DNA of 64,000 bases from Kaistia algarum (lineage in GTDB: Bacteria > Pseudomonadota > Alphaproteobacteria > Rhizobiales > Kaistiaceae), in the NCBI RefSeq assembly GCF_026343945.1, contig NZ_JAPKNJ010000001.1:1426001-1490000 (forward strand), given 5' to 3'. The notes beneath the pieces are model-generated. The model had not been told where the DNA came from and did no database searches. It saw only the letters and a list, made by a program, of their open reading frames with translations. Shown piece by piece: positions 1 to 7,894 of this stretch; the first letter of the stretch is position 1; the number at the start of each line of letters is the position of its first letter. The position numbers and the translations under genes are program-made.

Positions 1-522
1 GTCGCTCGCGAACAGTGCCCGGCTCGCGTCCTCGAAGCGCGGCTGGTCTCCGGCCATCGCCATCATGAAGCGATTGGCGGCTTCCTGGGCATCGCGCTTC
101 CGGTCCCGCTCGCCATGGACGCGCCGGGCCTCATCGACGAGCTTCCGCAGCGCGACCGACGCGCCGCCCGGCTGGCGGCCCAGCCACTCCCAATGCCGCG
201 GCAGCAGCGTGACCTCGCGAGCGACGACACCGAGCTTCGGCCGCCCGCGTCCCCTCGCTGCCGGGATGTCCATGTCGGCCGGCTCCGTTTTAGCGACCGC
301 CTCGACCGTTTCCGGTTCGGTATCGATGCGGGCCCGCACCTCCTCCGCCGTGCCGCGAAAGTCGATCTCGATCGGACGGCTGGTGGCATCATCGAAAATC
401 GCGACGGTTTCGCCGCGGTCGACCAGTCCCTTGACAGCGACCGCCACATCGCCGGCAAGCCCCGAGGCGACCCGCTTCAGCCCGCAAAAGGCCGTGCAAT
501 AGAGCGTACTGACAACTTTCAT
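1..522 (-). CDS. DUF2239 family protein (partial, C-terminus off the window edge)
   Basis: The gene starts at the ATG complementary to 520-522 and stays open to base 1, giving 174 codons without a stop. The N-terminus reads MKVVSTLYCTAFCGLKRVASG, followed by an IFDDATSRPIEIDFRGT segment. A GRGRPKLGVVAREVTLLPRHW block follows at about residues 90-110, then GGASVALRKLVDEAR. These blocks are typical of the uncharacterised DUF2239 (COG3644) family, whose members are about 190-200 residues, so only a short C-terminal tail should be missing. No catalytic residues are known and I assign no function. A promoter-like sequence lies directly upstream at 556-584. The gene follows potI on the same strand after an 85-base gap and probably has its own promoter. 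Confidence 0.82.
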   Translation of the reverse strand, partial: MKVVSTLYCTAFCGLKRVASGLAGDVAVAVKGLVDRGETVAIFDDATSRPIEIDFRGTAEEVRARIDTEPETVEAVAKTEPADMDIPAARGRGRPKLGVVAREVTLLPRHWEWLGRQPGGASVALRKLVDEARRVHGERDRKRDAQEAANRFMMAMAGDQPRFEDASRALFASD

Positions 523-555
523 CGCGGCATCCTCAGCTTTCCGACCAATGGACAA

Positions 556-584
556 TTTATACCCGGATAAAATATCCGTGTCCA
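556..584 (-). promoter_or_regulatory. Sigma-70-like promoter with an internal inverted repeat, upstream of the DUF2239 gene
   Basis: On the minus strand TGGACA (579-584) is followed after 17 bases by TATAAA (556-561), both one mismatch from consensus. The spacer contains CGGATA-AAA-TATCCG (564-578), a 6+6 inverted repeat placed where a repressor could block RNA polymerase. The boxes are seen in the sequence; operator function is inference. Confidence 0.45.
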
Positions 585-607
585 TGACGGAAGCAGTGTG
601 CTTGGTA

Positions 608-1429
608 TCAGCCCTGTTGGGCCGCCAGCCGCTCGGCCTTCTGCCGCTCGACTTCGCGCCGCTTGCCAAACAGCGAGGCGACGAGCACGCCGACGGCAAT
701 AATGGCGATCAAGATCGTGGAGATCGCGTTGATTTCCGGCGTCACGCCGAACTTCACCTGGCTGAAGATCTTCATCGGCAGCGTCGTCGCGCCGGGACCG
801 GTGGTGAAGCTCGCGATCACCAGATCGTCGAGCGAGAGCGTGAAAGCCAGCATCCAGCCGGCAATGACGCCCGGAAGGATCAGCGGCAGCGTGATGACGA
901 AGAAGGTCTTGAAGGGCGGGCAACCGAGATCCAGCGCCGCTTCCTCCAGGCTGCGATCGAAGACGACGAGGCGCGACTGCACGACCACGGCGACGAAGCA
1001 CATGGTCAGCGTCACATGGGCGAGCGTCACCGTCCAGAAGCCGCGGTCGAGGTCGAGCGAGACGAAGAGGAGCAGCAGTGACAGGCCGGTGATCACATCC
1101 GGCATGACGAGAGGCGCATAGATCATGCCGGAAAAGACAGTCCGGCCGAGAAAGCGGCCGAACCGCACCATGGTGATCGCGGCCAGCGTTCCGAGCACGG
1201 TCGCGATTGTCGCCGAGACGAAGGCGAGGCGCAGCGTGATCCACGCCGCATCCAGCATGGCCTGGTCCTGAAGCAGCGCGGAATACCAGCGCGTCGAGAA
1301 GCCGCCCCAGACCGTTACGAGCTTTGAATCATTGAAGGAATAGATGACGAGGATGACGATCGGCGCATAGAGGAACGCAAAACCGAGCGCGACCGAGGTC
1401 GTGTTGAACCAGCTTTGGCCGTATCTCAT
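608..1429 (-). CDS. potI: Polyamine ABC transporter permease, PotI-like
   Basis: This 273-residue inner-membrane protein has an N-terminal TM segment and the MetI-type permease fold. The EAA-type cytoplasmic loop appears as LEEAALDLGCPPFKTFFVITLPLILPG, the contact site for the ATPase. Its length and its place as last gene of a potFGHI-ordered operon match PotI of putrescine/spermidine importers. Its ATG overlaps the stop of the upstream permease gene by four bases (ATGA, 1426-1429), which implies translational coupling. It should form the membrane channel together with PotH. The substrate is inferred to be putrescine because putrescine catabolic genes lie divergently next door. Confidence 0.88.
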   Translation of the reverse strand: MRYGQSWFNTTSVALGFAFLYAPIVILVIYSFNDSKLVTVWGGFSTRWYSALLQDQAMLDAAWITLRLAFVSATIATVLGTLAAITMVRFGRFLGRTVFSGMIYAPLVMPDVITGLSLLLLFVSLDLDRGFWTVTLAHVTLTMCFVAVVVQSRLVVFDRSLEEAALDLGCPPFKTFFVITLPLILPGVIAGWMLAFTLSLDDLVIASFTTGPGATTLPMKIFSQVKFGVTPEINAISTILIAIIAVGVLVASLFGKRREVERQKAERLAAQQG

Positions 1430-2355
1430 TTTCCGGCCTCCGCCGCCTGCTGATGATTCTGGAACAGGACAATCGGCACGACGAGGATCAGCAGCAGCAC
1501 CACCGCCACGGCGGATGCCAGCGGCCAGTTCCGGTTGTTGAAGAACTCGTACCAGAGCTGCTTGCCGATCATCATCGTCCCGGAACCGCCGAGCAGCTCC
1601 GGAATGACAAATTCACCGGTGATCGGGATGAAGACCAAGAAGCAGCCGGCGACGACGCCCGGCAGCGACAGCGGGAAGGTGATCTTCCAGAAGGCCTGCG
1701 TCGGCGGGCAGCCGAGATCGGCAGCGGCCTCCAGCAGCGTCTCGTCCATCTTCTCCAGCGTCGCGTAAAGCGGCAGCACCATGAAGGGCAGGTAGGAATA
1801 GACGATGCCGATATAGACGGCCCAATTCGTCGTCAGGATGGTCAGCGGCTGGTCGATCAGCCCGGTCCAGAGCAGGAAGCCGTTGAGCAGGCCCTCATTG
1901 CCGAGAATGCCGATCCAGGCATAGACGCGGATCAGGAACGACGTCCAGAACGGCAGGATCACCAGCATCACCAGGATCGACCTCCACTGTCGCGGCGCCC
2001 GCGCCATGCCATAGGCGATCGGATAGGCGACGATGAGGATCAGCACCGTTGAGATGAGCGCGATCTGGACGCTGGAGAGATAGGACTGCCAATATTTGGA
2101 CTGGCTGATCAGCGTCCAATAATTGGCAGGCGTGAAAAGCTGGAGCTGCGCCCACAGTCCCGCGATTCCATCGGCGAAATCGAGCACGGGCTTATAGGGC
2201 GGCATCGCCCTCGCCCGGGTCGAAAACGACATCTTGAAGACGTTGAAGAACGGGATGAGGAAGAAGACCAGCAGCCAGGCGAAGGGGATCGCGACCAGCA
2301 GCCATTTGAGCCAGCCGCGCTTTTCCTTGGGAGCGATCGTTTCCGTCACCGCCAT
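1426..2355 (-). CDS. potH: Polyamine ABC transporter permease, PotH-like
   Basis: This is a 309-residue MetI-type permease with about six TM segments and an EAA loop (LLEAAADLGCPPTQAFWKITFPLSLPG). I chose the ATG at 2353-2355 (MAVTETIAPKEKRG) because a GGGCGGGA Shine-Dalgarno-like stretch precedes it. An in-frame ATG six codons upstream (2373) is possible but has no clear ribosome site. The first TM segment follows a basic cytoplasmic tail, as in PotH/PotB proteins. The gene sits between the ATPase gene and potI and should form the heterodimeric channel with PotI. A conserved GEFVIPELLGG segment after the EAA loop supports assignment to the polyamine subfamily. Confidence 0.87.
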   Translation of the reverse strand: MAVTETIAPKEKRGWLKWLLVAIPFAWLLVFFLIPFFNVFKMSFSTRARAMPPYKPVLDFADGIAGLWAQLQLFTPANYWTLISQSKYWQSYLSSVQIALISTVLILIVAYPIAYGMARAPRQWRSILVMLVILPFWTSFLIRVYAWIGILGNEGLLNGFLLWTGLIDQPLTILTTNWAVYIGIVYSYLPFMVLPLYATLEKMDETLLEAAADLGCPPTQAFWKITFPLSLPGVVAGCFLVFIPITGEFVIPELLGGSGTMMIGKQLWYEFFNNRNWPLASAVAVVLLLILVVPIVLFQNHQQAAEAGK

Positions 2356-2396
2356 GTCGTTCCCGCCCCTCATTGCCTCGTCACCGATGGCCGCTG

Positions 2397-3548
2397 CTAG
2401 CTCGTCAGCACCACGCCGGCATCGTTCGACCAGGTGAGCCAGACCTTGTCTTCCCAGGTGATTGGCCGCGCGACGAGCCGGGTCGCGTTGGTGATCGTCG
2501 CCTTCATGGTGGCGCCGGTTGGAAGCCGCACATGATAGATCGACACGTCACCCAGATAGCCGATATCCCAGACTTCGCCGGAAACGGCATTGACCGTCGG
2601 ATCGGCTGGCGGCTCCAGCGAGATGCGCACCTTCTCCGGGCGGATCGAAAACCAGGCCTGCGAGCCGACCGGCGCCGACAGCGATTGCGCGATCTGGACC
2701 GTTGCGCCAGTGCCGACGCATTCGAGCCGCGCCTCGCCGGCCCCGCTCGCCCCGACGCGGCCTTCGAGCAGATTGATGTCGCCGATGAAATCCGCGACGT
2801 AGCGGGAATTCGGCTGCTCATAGATCTCGGCCGGCGTCGCCACCTGGACGATGCGGCCCTGGTCCATCACGGCGATACGATCGGCGACGGTCATCGCCTC
2901 TTCCTGGTCATGCGTGACGATCAGGAAGGTCATGCCGAGATTGACCTGCAGATCGGTCAGCTCGAACTGCGTCTGTTCGCGCAGCTTCTTGTCGAGCGCG
3001 CCGAGCGGCTCGTCGAGCAACAGCACCTTCGGCTTCTTGGCGAGCGACCTTGCCAGCGCCACGCGCTGGCGCTGGCCGCCGGAGAGCTGGTGCGGTTTGC
3101 GGCGGGCGAATTTCTCCAGCTTGACGAGGGCGAGCATCTCCTCGACACGCTGCGCCATCTCGGCCTTCGGCATGCCAGCCTGTTTCAGGCCGAAGGCGAT
3201 ATTGTCCCAGACGCTCATATGCGGAAACAACGCATAGGACTGGAACATCATGTTCGTCGGGCGCCGGTAAGGGGGAATGCCGACCATATCCTGCCCGTCA
3301 AGCAGCACCTGGCCTTCGGTCGGATTGTCGAAGCCCCCAAGCATGCGCATCAAGGTCGTCTTGCCGCAGCCAGACGGGCCAAGCAGGGCGAAGAACTCAC
3401 GCTCGTAGATCTTGAGGCTCAGATTGTCGACGGCGACGAAATCGCCAAAGCGTTTGGTGACGTTGCGAAATTCGATGAAGGGCTTGGAGCTGGGGTCATT
3501 CCAGGGCGCAAAGGAGCGCCGAACCGGACCGATCGCAAGACCCACCAT
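2397..3548 (-). CDS. potG: Polyamine ABC transporter ATP-binding protein, PotG-like
   Basis: This 383-residue ATPase has Walker A GPSGCGKTT near residue 60, the [15 protein letters not shown] signature, Walker B VLLLDEPLGALD and the switch HD in TVTHD-type context (IVTHDQEEAMT). A C-terminal TOBE-type domain (about 270-375) carries regulatory residues in PotA/PotG proteins. The N-terminal extension before FIEFRNVTKRFG is longer than in sugar importers and is usual for PotG. It energises uptake through PotH/PotI. It is the second gene of the operon, separated from potF by a 76-base gap with a strong hairpin. Confidence 0.9.
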   Translation of the reverse strand: MVGLAIGPVRRSFAPWNDPSSKPFIEFRNVTKRFGDFVAVDNLSLKIYEREFFALLGPSGCGKTTLMRMLGGFDNPTEGQVLLDGQDMVGIPPYRRPTNMMFQSYALFPHMSVWDNIAFGLKQAGMPKAEMAQRVEEMLALVKLEKFARRKPHQLSGGQRQRVALARSLAKKPKVLLLDEPLGALDKKLREQTQFELTDLQVNLGMTFLIVTHDQEEAMTVADRIAVMDQGRIVQVATPAEIYEQPNSRYVADFIGDINLLEGRVGASGAGEARLECVGTGATVQIAQSLSAPVGSQAWFSIRPEKVRISLEPPADPTVNAVSGEVWDIGYLGDVSIYHVRLPTGATMKATITNATRLVARPITWEDKVWLTWSNDAGVVLTS

Positions 3549-3575
3549 GCTCTAACCCCCATTTCGCCGGAAGAA

Positions 3576-3604
3576 GCCGCCCGCAGCGAGATGCAGCGGG
3601 CGGC
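3576..3604 (-). promoter_or_regulatory. Intercistronic GC-rich hairpin between potF and potG
   Basis: A perfect 9-bp stem, GCCGCCCGC (3576-3584) with GCGGGCGGC (3596-3604), encloses an 11-base loop. It starts 20 bases after the potF stop codon and has no T-tract, so it looks more like an RNA-stability or attenuation element than a full terminator. Similar hairpins follow the three other binding-protein genes in this window. Confidence 0.6.
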
Positions 3605-3624
3605 CGATGATGCGCACGGGCCGA

Positions 3625-4710
3625 CTAGTTGCCGGCGAGGATCTTCTGCCAGGTGTCCGTCAGAGCATCCTGCACATCCTCGCTGTTCGGCGTAGTCGTG
3701 TAGAGATGCGCGAAAGTATCCGGCAGCGGGTAGATCGACGGATCCTTCAGGATCGCCGGGTCGACATATTTCTGGGACTCGAGATTGCCGTTGGGATATT
3801 TCACGAAATTCGTCGCCTTGGCGATGACTTCCGGCTTCTGGATGTAGTTGATGAAAGCGAGAGCCGCCTCGGGGTTAGGCGCATCCTTGGGGATCACCAT
3901 CGAATCCATCCAGAGCAGCGCGCCTTCCTTCGGGATCGAATAATGCACGTCGATGCCGGCCTTGGCGCCGTCCTTGGCCTGCAGAATGTCACCGGAGAAG
4001 GAGAAGACGAGGCAGGCCTCGCCCGTCGCCAGCGGGTTGATCAGCGAGGAGTCGAACTTGCGGATATAGGGGCGGACCTTCATGAGGAGGTCGGCGGCCT
4101 TCTGCAGATCTTCCGGGCTCTTGGAATCGGCAGGAAGGCCGAGATAGTTGAGCGCCGCGGGCATCACGTCTTCGGCCGAGTTCAGCAGATAGATGCCGCA
4201 ATCGGCAAACTTTGCCGCCACTTCCGGCTTGAAGATCATGTCCATGGAATCGACCGGCGCGTTCGGCATGCGCTGGTCGATCTTGACCTTGTCATAGCCG
4301 AGGCCCGTGGTGCCCCACATATAGTTCACGGCGTATTTGTTGTCCGGATCATAGGTCGCGAGGCGCTTGTAAATGTCCGGCCAGGCATATTGGAGGTTCG
4401 GGATCTTGGCCTTGTCGAGTGGCTGGAAGGCGCCGGCCTCGATCAGGATCTGCATGTTGCGATCAGTCGGGACGACGATGTCGTAGCCCGAGCGGCCGGC
4501 ATACATCTTGGCTTCGAGCGTCTCCATCGCGTCATAGACGTCATAGACGACCTTGATGCCGGTTTCCTTGGTGAAATCCTTGAGGATGGAATCGTCGATA
4601 TAGTTCGACCAGTTGTAGATGTGAACTTCCTGGTTCGCAGCCGAGGCAACCAGGGTGCTGCCAGCAACCAGCATTGTCGACAAGGCCAGCCGGCCCAGCA
4701 ATTCCTTCAT
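3625..4710 (-). CDS. potF: Periplasmic putrescine/polyamine-binding protein, PotF-like
   Basis: This 361-residue protein begins with a Sec signal peptide (MKELLGRLALSTMLVAGSTL, cleavage near VASA). The mature part starts with VHIYNWSNYIDDSILKDF, the hallmark of PotD/PotF proteins. LQKAADLLMKVRPYIRKFDSS and the C-terminal half complete the two-lobed fold. I chose the ATG at 4708-4710 because GGAGG lies eight bases upstream; an in-frame GTG two codons earlier is less likely. It captures polyamine in the periplasm for PotGHI. It is first in the operon and divergent from the putrescine-degradation genes, so co-regulation from the roughly 205-base intergenic region is likely. Confidence 0.9.
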   Translation of the reverse strand: MKELLGRLALSTMLVAGSTLVASAANQEVHIYNWSNYIDDSILKDFTKETGIKVVYDVYDAMETLEAKMYAGRSGYDIVVPTDRNMQILIEAGAFQPLDKAKIPNLQYAWPDIYKRLATYDPDNKYAVNYMWGTTGLGYDKVKIDQRMPNAPVDSMDMIFKPEVAAKFADCGIYLLNSAEDVMPAALNYLGLPADSKSPEDLQKAADLLMKVRPYIRKFDSSLINPLATGEACLVFSFSGDILQAKDGAKAGIDVHYSIPKEGALLWMDSMVIPKDAPNPEAALAFINYIQKPEVIAKATNFVKYPNGNLESQKYVDPAILKDPSIYPLPDTFAHLYTTTPNSEDVQDALTDTWQKILAGN

Positions 4711-4915
4711 TCGCACTACCTCCGGAACGGCGCCCGCGGAGATCGATGCGCCCCCGTCAAGCCTGCCTGATGTTCAGGACGTTATGAGGCTTTTTGCGTC
4801 AGCTCAACCGTTTCCTTTTGCGCTGCGACAACTCCGTCCCGCAAGGCGCGGCAGTTGACTTCATCGGCTGGCTGGCGTCACTTCCGAGGTAAAGGCTAGA
4901 GGCCCAGGAGACGCT

Positions 4916-6325
4916 GTGACGAAGCGGAAGAAACCGTTGAAGCCGTTGAAGCCGCTCGAAGATGCGCGGCGCGGCGCCACTTCGCTTGAGGAGGCGCGCG
5001 ACTGGCTGAAGCAACGAGGCATCGAGGATATCGAGTGCGTCGTTCCGGATCAGGCCGGCGTCGCCCGCGGCAAGATGATGCCGGTATCGAAGTTTCTGGC
5101 CGGCGCGACCATGTCGATGCCGGGCTCGATCCTGACCCAGACGATCACCGGCGACTATCCGCCTGACGATGACGACTACAAGAGTGATGAGGCCGACCAG
5201 GACATCTTGTTCGAGCCGGACTTTTCGACGCTCGCCGTCGTGCCATGGGAAACGGACCCGACGGCGCAGCTGATCCATGACGGCTATCACCGCGACGGGC
5301 GGCCGGTGGAAACGGCGCCGCGCCAGGTGCTGCGCCGCATGGTCGAGCTCTATCACCATCAGGGCTGGAACCCGGTGGTGGCGCCGGAAATCGAGTTCTA
5401 TCTCGTCAAGCCCAACCACGACCCGGACTATCAGCTTGAACCGCCGACGGGGCGCTCGGGCCGGCCGGAAGCCGCGCGCCAGTCCTATTCGATCGCCGCG
5501 ATCAACGAGTTCGACGATCTATTCGACGACATCTATGATTTCTCCGAGCAACAGGGCCTCGAGATCGACACGCTGATCCACGAGGAAGGCGCGGCGCAGA
5601 TGGAGATCAACCTCCTGCACGGTGATCCGCTGGCGCTCGCCGATCAGGTGTTCCTGTTCAAGCGCACCATCCGCGAGGCGGCGCTGCGGCACGATATGTA
5701 TGCGACCTTCATGGCCAAGCCGATGTCGCGCGAGCCGGGTTCGGCCATGCATATCCACCAGTCGGTCACCGACCGCGACACGGGCAAGAACATCTTCTCC
5801 GATGCCGATGGCGACCCGACGCCGGAGTTCTTCGCCTTCATTGGCGGCTCGCAGAAATATTTGCCGGCCGTCATGTGCATGCTGGCGCCCTATGTGAACT
5901 CCTATCGCCGGCTGGTCCGCTCTTCCTCGGCGCCGGTGAACACACAATGGGGTTACGACAACCGCACGGTCGGCCTGCGCGTGCCAAATTCGAGTCCGTC
6001 CGGCCGTCGGCTGGAAAACCGTCTGCCGTCATCCGACGCCAATCCCTATCTGGCAATCGCCGCCTCGCTGGCCTGCGGCTATCTCGGCCTGATGGAAGGT
6101 CTGAAGCCCGGCGAGCCGGTGACCGGATCGGCCAATTCCGACGAGATCGACCTGCCACGTTCGATCCTCGAAGCGGTGTCGCTGTTTCAGGAGTGCGAGG
6201 AACTGGTCGAGATCTTCGGTCAGCGCTTCGTGTCGACCTACCGCGCGATCAAGCAGGCCGAATACGAGACGTTCATGCAGGTGATCAGCCCGTGGGAGCG
6301 GGAATTCCTGCTTCTGAACGTCTAG
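4916..6325 (+). CDS. puuA: Glutamine synthetase family protein, gamma-glutamylputrescine synthetase-like
   Basis: This 469-residue enzyme of the GS fold probably ligates glutamate to putrescine using ATP. GTG start at 4916 with AGGAG six bases upstream. Visible motifs are the metal-binding PEIEFYLV (about residue 155), EGAAQMEINLLHGD, the ATP/metal site AMHIHQSV and the YDNRTVGLRVP and NRLPSSDANPYLAIAASLACG blocks of the GS-III-independent PuuA branch. The first residues contain a KPLKPLKPLE repeat encoded by a tandem 9-base unit. The gene leads a plus-strand set with an aminotransferase and an FAD oxidase, opposite potFGHI, which supports a role in putrescine degradation. Substrate specificity is inferred. 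Confidence 0.85.
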   Translation: MTKRKKPLKPLKPLEDARRGATSLEEARDWLKQRGIEDIECVVPDQAGVARGKMMPVSKFLAGATMSMPGSILTQTITGDYPPDDDDYKSDEADQDILFEPDFSTLAVVPWETDPTAQLIHDGYHRDGRPVETAPRQVLRRMVELYHHQGWNPVVAPEIEFYLVKPNHDPDYQLEPPTGRSGRPEAARQSYSIAAINEFDDLFDDIYDFSEQQGLEIDTLIHEEGAAQMEINLLHGDPLALADQVFLFKRTIREAALRHDMYATFMAKPMSREPGSAMHIHQSVTDRDTGKNIFSDADGDPTPEFFAFIGGSQKYLPAVMCMLAPYVNSYRRLVRSSSAPVNTQWGYDNRTVGLRVPNSSPSGRRLENRLPSSDANPYLAIAASLACGYLGLMEGLKPGEPVTGSANSDEIDLPRSILEAVSLFQECEELVEIFGQRFVSTYRAIKQAEYETFMQVISPWEREFLLLNV

Positions 6326-6432
6326 GGCGCTATCGGCTCGGTGTGCGAGCTTTCGGCCTGCGCTTTCGTCGCCGCGTCGAACGGCGATGACGGCGATCAT
6401 CTTCGCTACCGCGACACAGGGCAGTCGGTACC

Positions 6433-7818
6433 TTGACCCAGCTTTCCAACATCACGGCCGATTATCGCGCTCGCGACGCCGCCCATCACATCCATCCCTT
6501 CTCGGACATGAAGGCGCTCAATGCCGAGGGCAGCCGCGTGATCGTGCGCGGCGAGGGCTCCTGGATCTGGGACAGCGACGGCAACCGCATTCTCGATGGC
6601 ATGTCGGGGCTCTGGTGCGTCAATATCGGCCATGGCCGCCCGGAAATCGCCGCGGCGGTCCAGCGCCAGATGGCGGATATTTCCTACTACAACACCTTCT
6701 TCAAGACGACGCATCCGCCGGCGGTGGCGCTCGCCGAGACGCTCGCCCGTCTGGCGCCGCCGCAGTTCAACCACGTCTTCTTCTGCGGTTCCGGCTCGGA
6801 GGCGAACGACACCGTCATCCGCATGGCTCGGCATTATTGGGCGAGCCTCGGCAAGCCGAACAAGAATGTGCTGATCGCGCGCAAGAACGGCTATCACGGC
6901 TCGACCATGGGCGGCGGCAGTCTTGGCGGCATGTCCTCAATCCATTCGCAGGGCGGCTTGCCGATCCCCGGAATCCACCACATCGCCCAGCCCTACTGGT
7001 TCGGCGAAGGCGGCGAGGCGAGCCCCGAGGAATTCGGCATCCTCGCCGCGCGCGAGCTTGAGAAGGCGATCGAGGCGATCGGCGAGGAGAACATCGCAGC
7101 CTTCGTGGCCGAGCCGATCCAGGGCGCGGGAGGCGTCATCATCCCGCCCTCCACCTATTGGCCGGAAATCGCGCGCATATTGAAAGATCGCGAGATCCTG
7201 CTGGTCGCCGACGAGGTCATCACCGGCTTCGGCCGCACCGGCAACTGGTTCGGATGCGAGACCTTCGGCATCGAGGCCGACCTGATGCCGATCGCCAAGG
7301 GCCTTTCCTCCGGCTATCTGCCGATCGGCGGCGTCATGGTTTCGGACAAGGTGGCCGATGTGCTGATCGGGCCGGGCGGCGAATTCAATCACGGCTTCAC
7401 CTATTCCGCCCATCCGGTGACGGCAGCGGCTGCGATCGAGAATTTGCGGATCCTTGAGGCCGAGAATCTGGTCGAGCGGGTGCGGGGCGATATCGGGCCC
7501 TATCTGCAGAAGCTCTGGCTGGCGCTCGGTGACCATCCGCTCGTCGGCGAAGCGCGAATGACCGGATTGATGGGCGCGCTGGAACTGGTGCCGAGCAAGC
7601 CCTCACGCGCGAAGCACTTTCCCGATACGGGCAAGGTCGGCACGATCGCGCGCGATTTCTCGTTCAAGAACGGCCTGGTGATGCGCGCGGTGCGTGACTC
7701 GCTGATCATCGCCCCCCCGCTGACGCTCAGCCATGACGAGGCGGATATCCTGGCCGCGACGGCGCGCAAGACGCTCGACGATACGTGGGCCGAGGTGAAG
7801 CGGCTGGGGCTGGTTTGA
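6433..7818 (+). CDS. Class III aminotransferase, putrescine-pyruvate aminotransferase-like
   Basis: This 461-residue PLP enzyme of fold type I starts at a TTG (6433). The N-terminus carries HHIHPFSDMKALN, typical of SpuC-type aspartate aminotransferase family enzymes. Cofactor motifs are FCGSGSEAND near 120, YHGSTMGGGSLGG, the VADEVITGFGRTG block, and the Schiff-base lysine K289 in PIAKGLSSGYLPIGG. The family moves the amino group of putrescine, cadaverine or beta-alanine to pyruvate. It follows the PuuA-like gene after 107 bases and precedes the oxidase gene. The exact amine donor cannot be read from the sequence. Confidence 0.86.
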   Translation: MTQLSNITADYRARDAAHHIHPFSDMKALNAEGSRVIVRGEGSWIWDSDGNRILDGMSGLWCVNIGHGRPEIAAAVQRQMADISYYNTFFKTTHPPAVALAETLARLAPPQFNHVFFCGSGSEANDTVIRMARHYWASLGKPNKNVLIARKNGYHGSTMGGGSLGGMSSIHSQGGLPIPGIHHIAQPYWFGEGGEASPEEFGILAARELEKAIEAIGEENIAAFVAEPIQGAGGVIIPPSTYWPEIARILKDREILLVADEVITGFGRTGNWFGCETFGIEADLMPIAKGLSSGYLPIGGVMVSDKVADVLIGPGGEFNHGFTYSAHPVTAAAAIENLRILEAENLVERVRGDIGPYLQKLWLALGDHPLVGEARMTGLMGALELVPSKPSRAKHFPDTGKVGTIARDFSFKNGLVMRAVRDSLIIAPPLTLSHDEADILAATARKTLDDTWAEVKRLGLV

Positions 7819-7842
7819 TGCCGGGCCGGGTCTCCGTCGCAT

Positions 7843-7870
7843 TCCCGCCCCCCTTGTGGGGGAGAGGTCC
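7843..7870. repeat. GC-rich palindromic repeat fragment (CCCCCC-TTGT-GGGGGA type)
   Basis: In the short gap between the aminotransferase and oxidase genes lies a C-tract, TTGT and a G-tract followed by GAGAGGTC. The same GGGGGAGAG core recurs at 44578-44600 and its complement at 44671-44692. This is the pattern of short interspersed palindromic repeats common in Rhizobiales genomes. It ends 24 bases before the oxidase start and could fold in the mRNA leader. Confidence 0.5.
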
Positions 7871-7894
7871 CGCCGCCTTCATCGACATCGCCCC

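Noticed and set aside
7856..7894. Longer start of the PuuB-like gene through the palindromic repeat
   Set aside because: The extra 13 residues come from repeat sequence and the family starts at the ATG at 7895 (MTDRPPSWYEAT).
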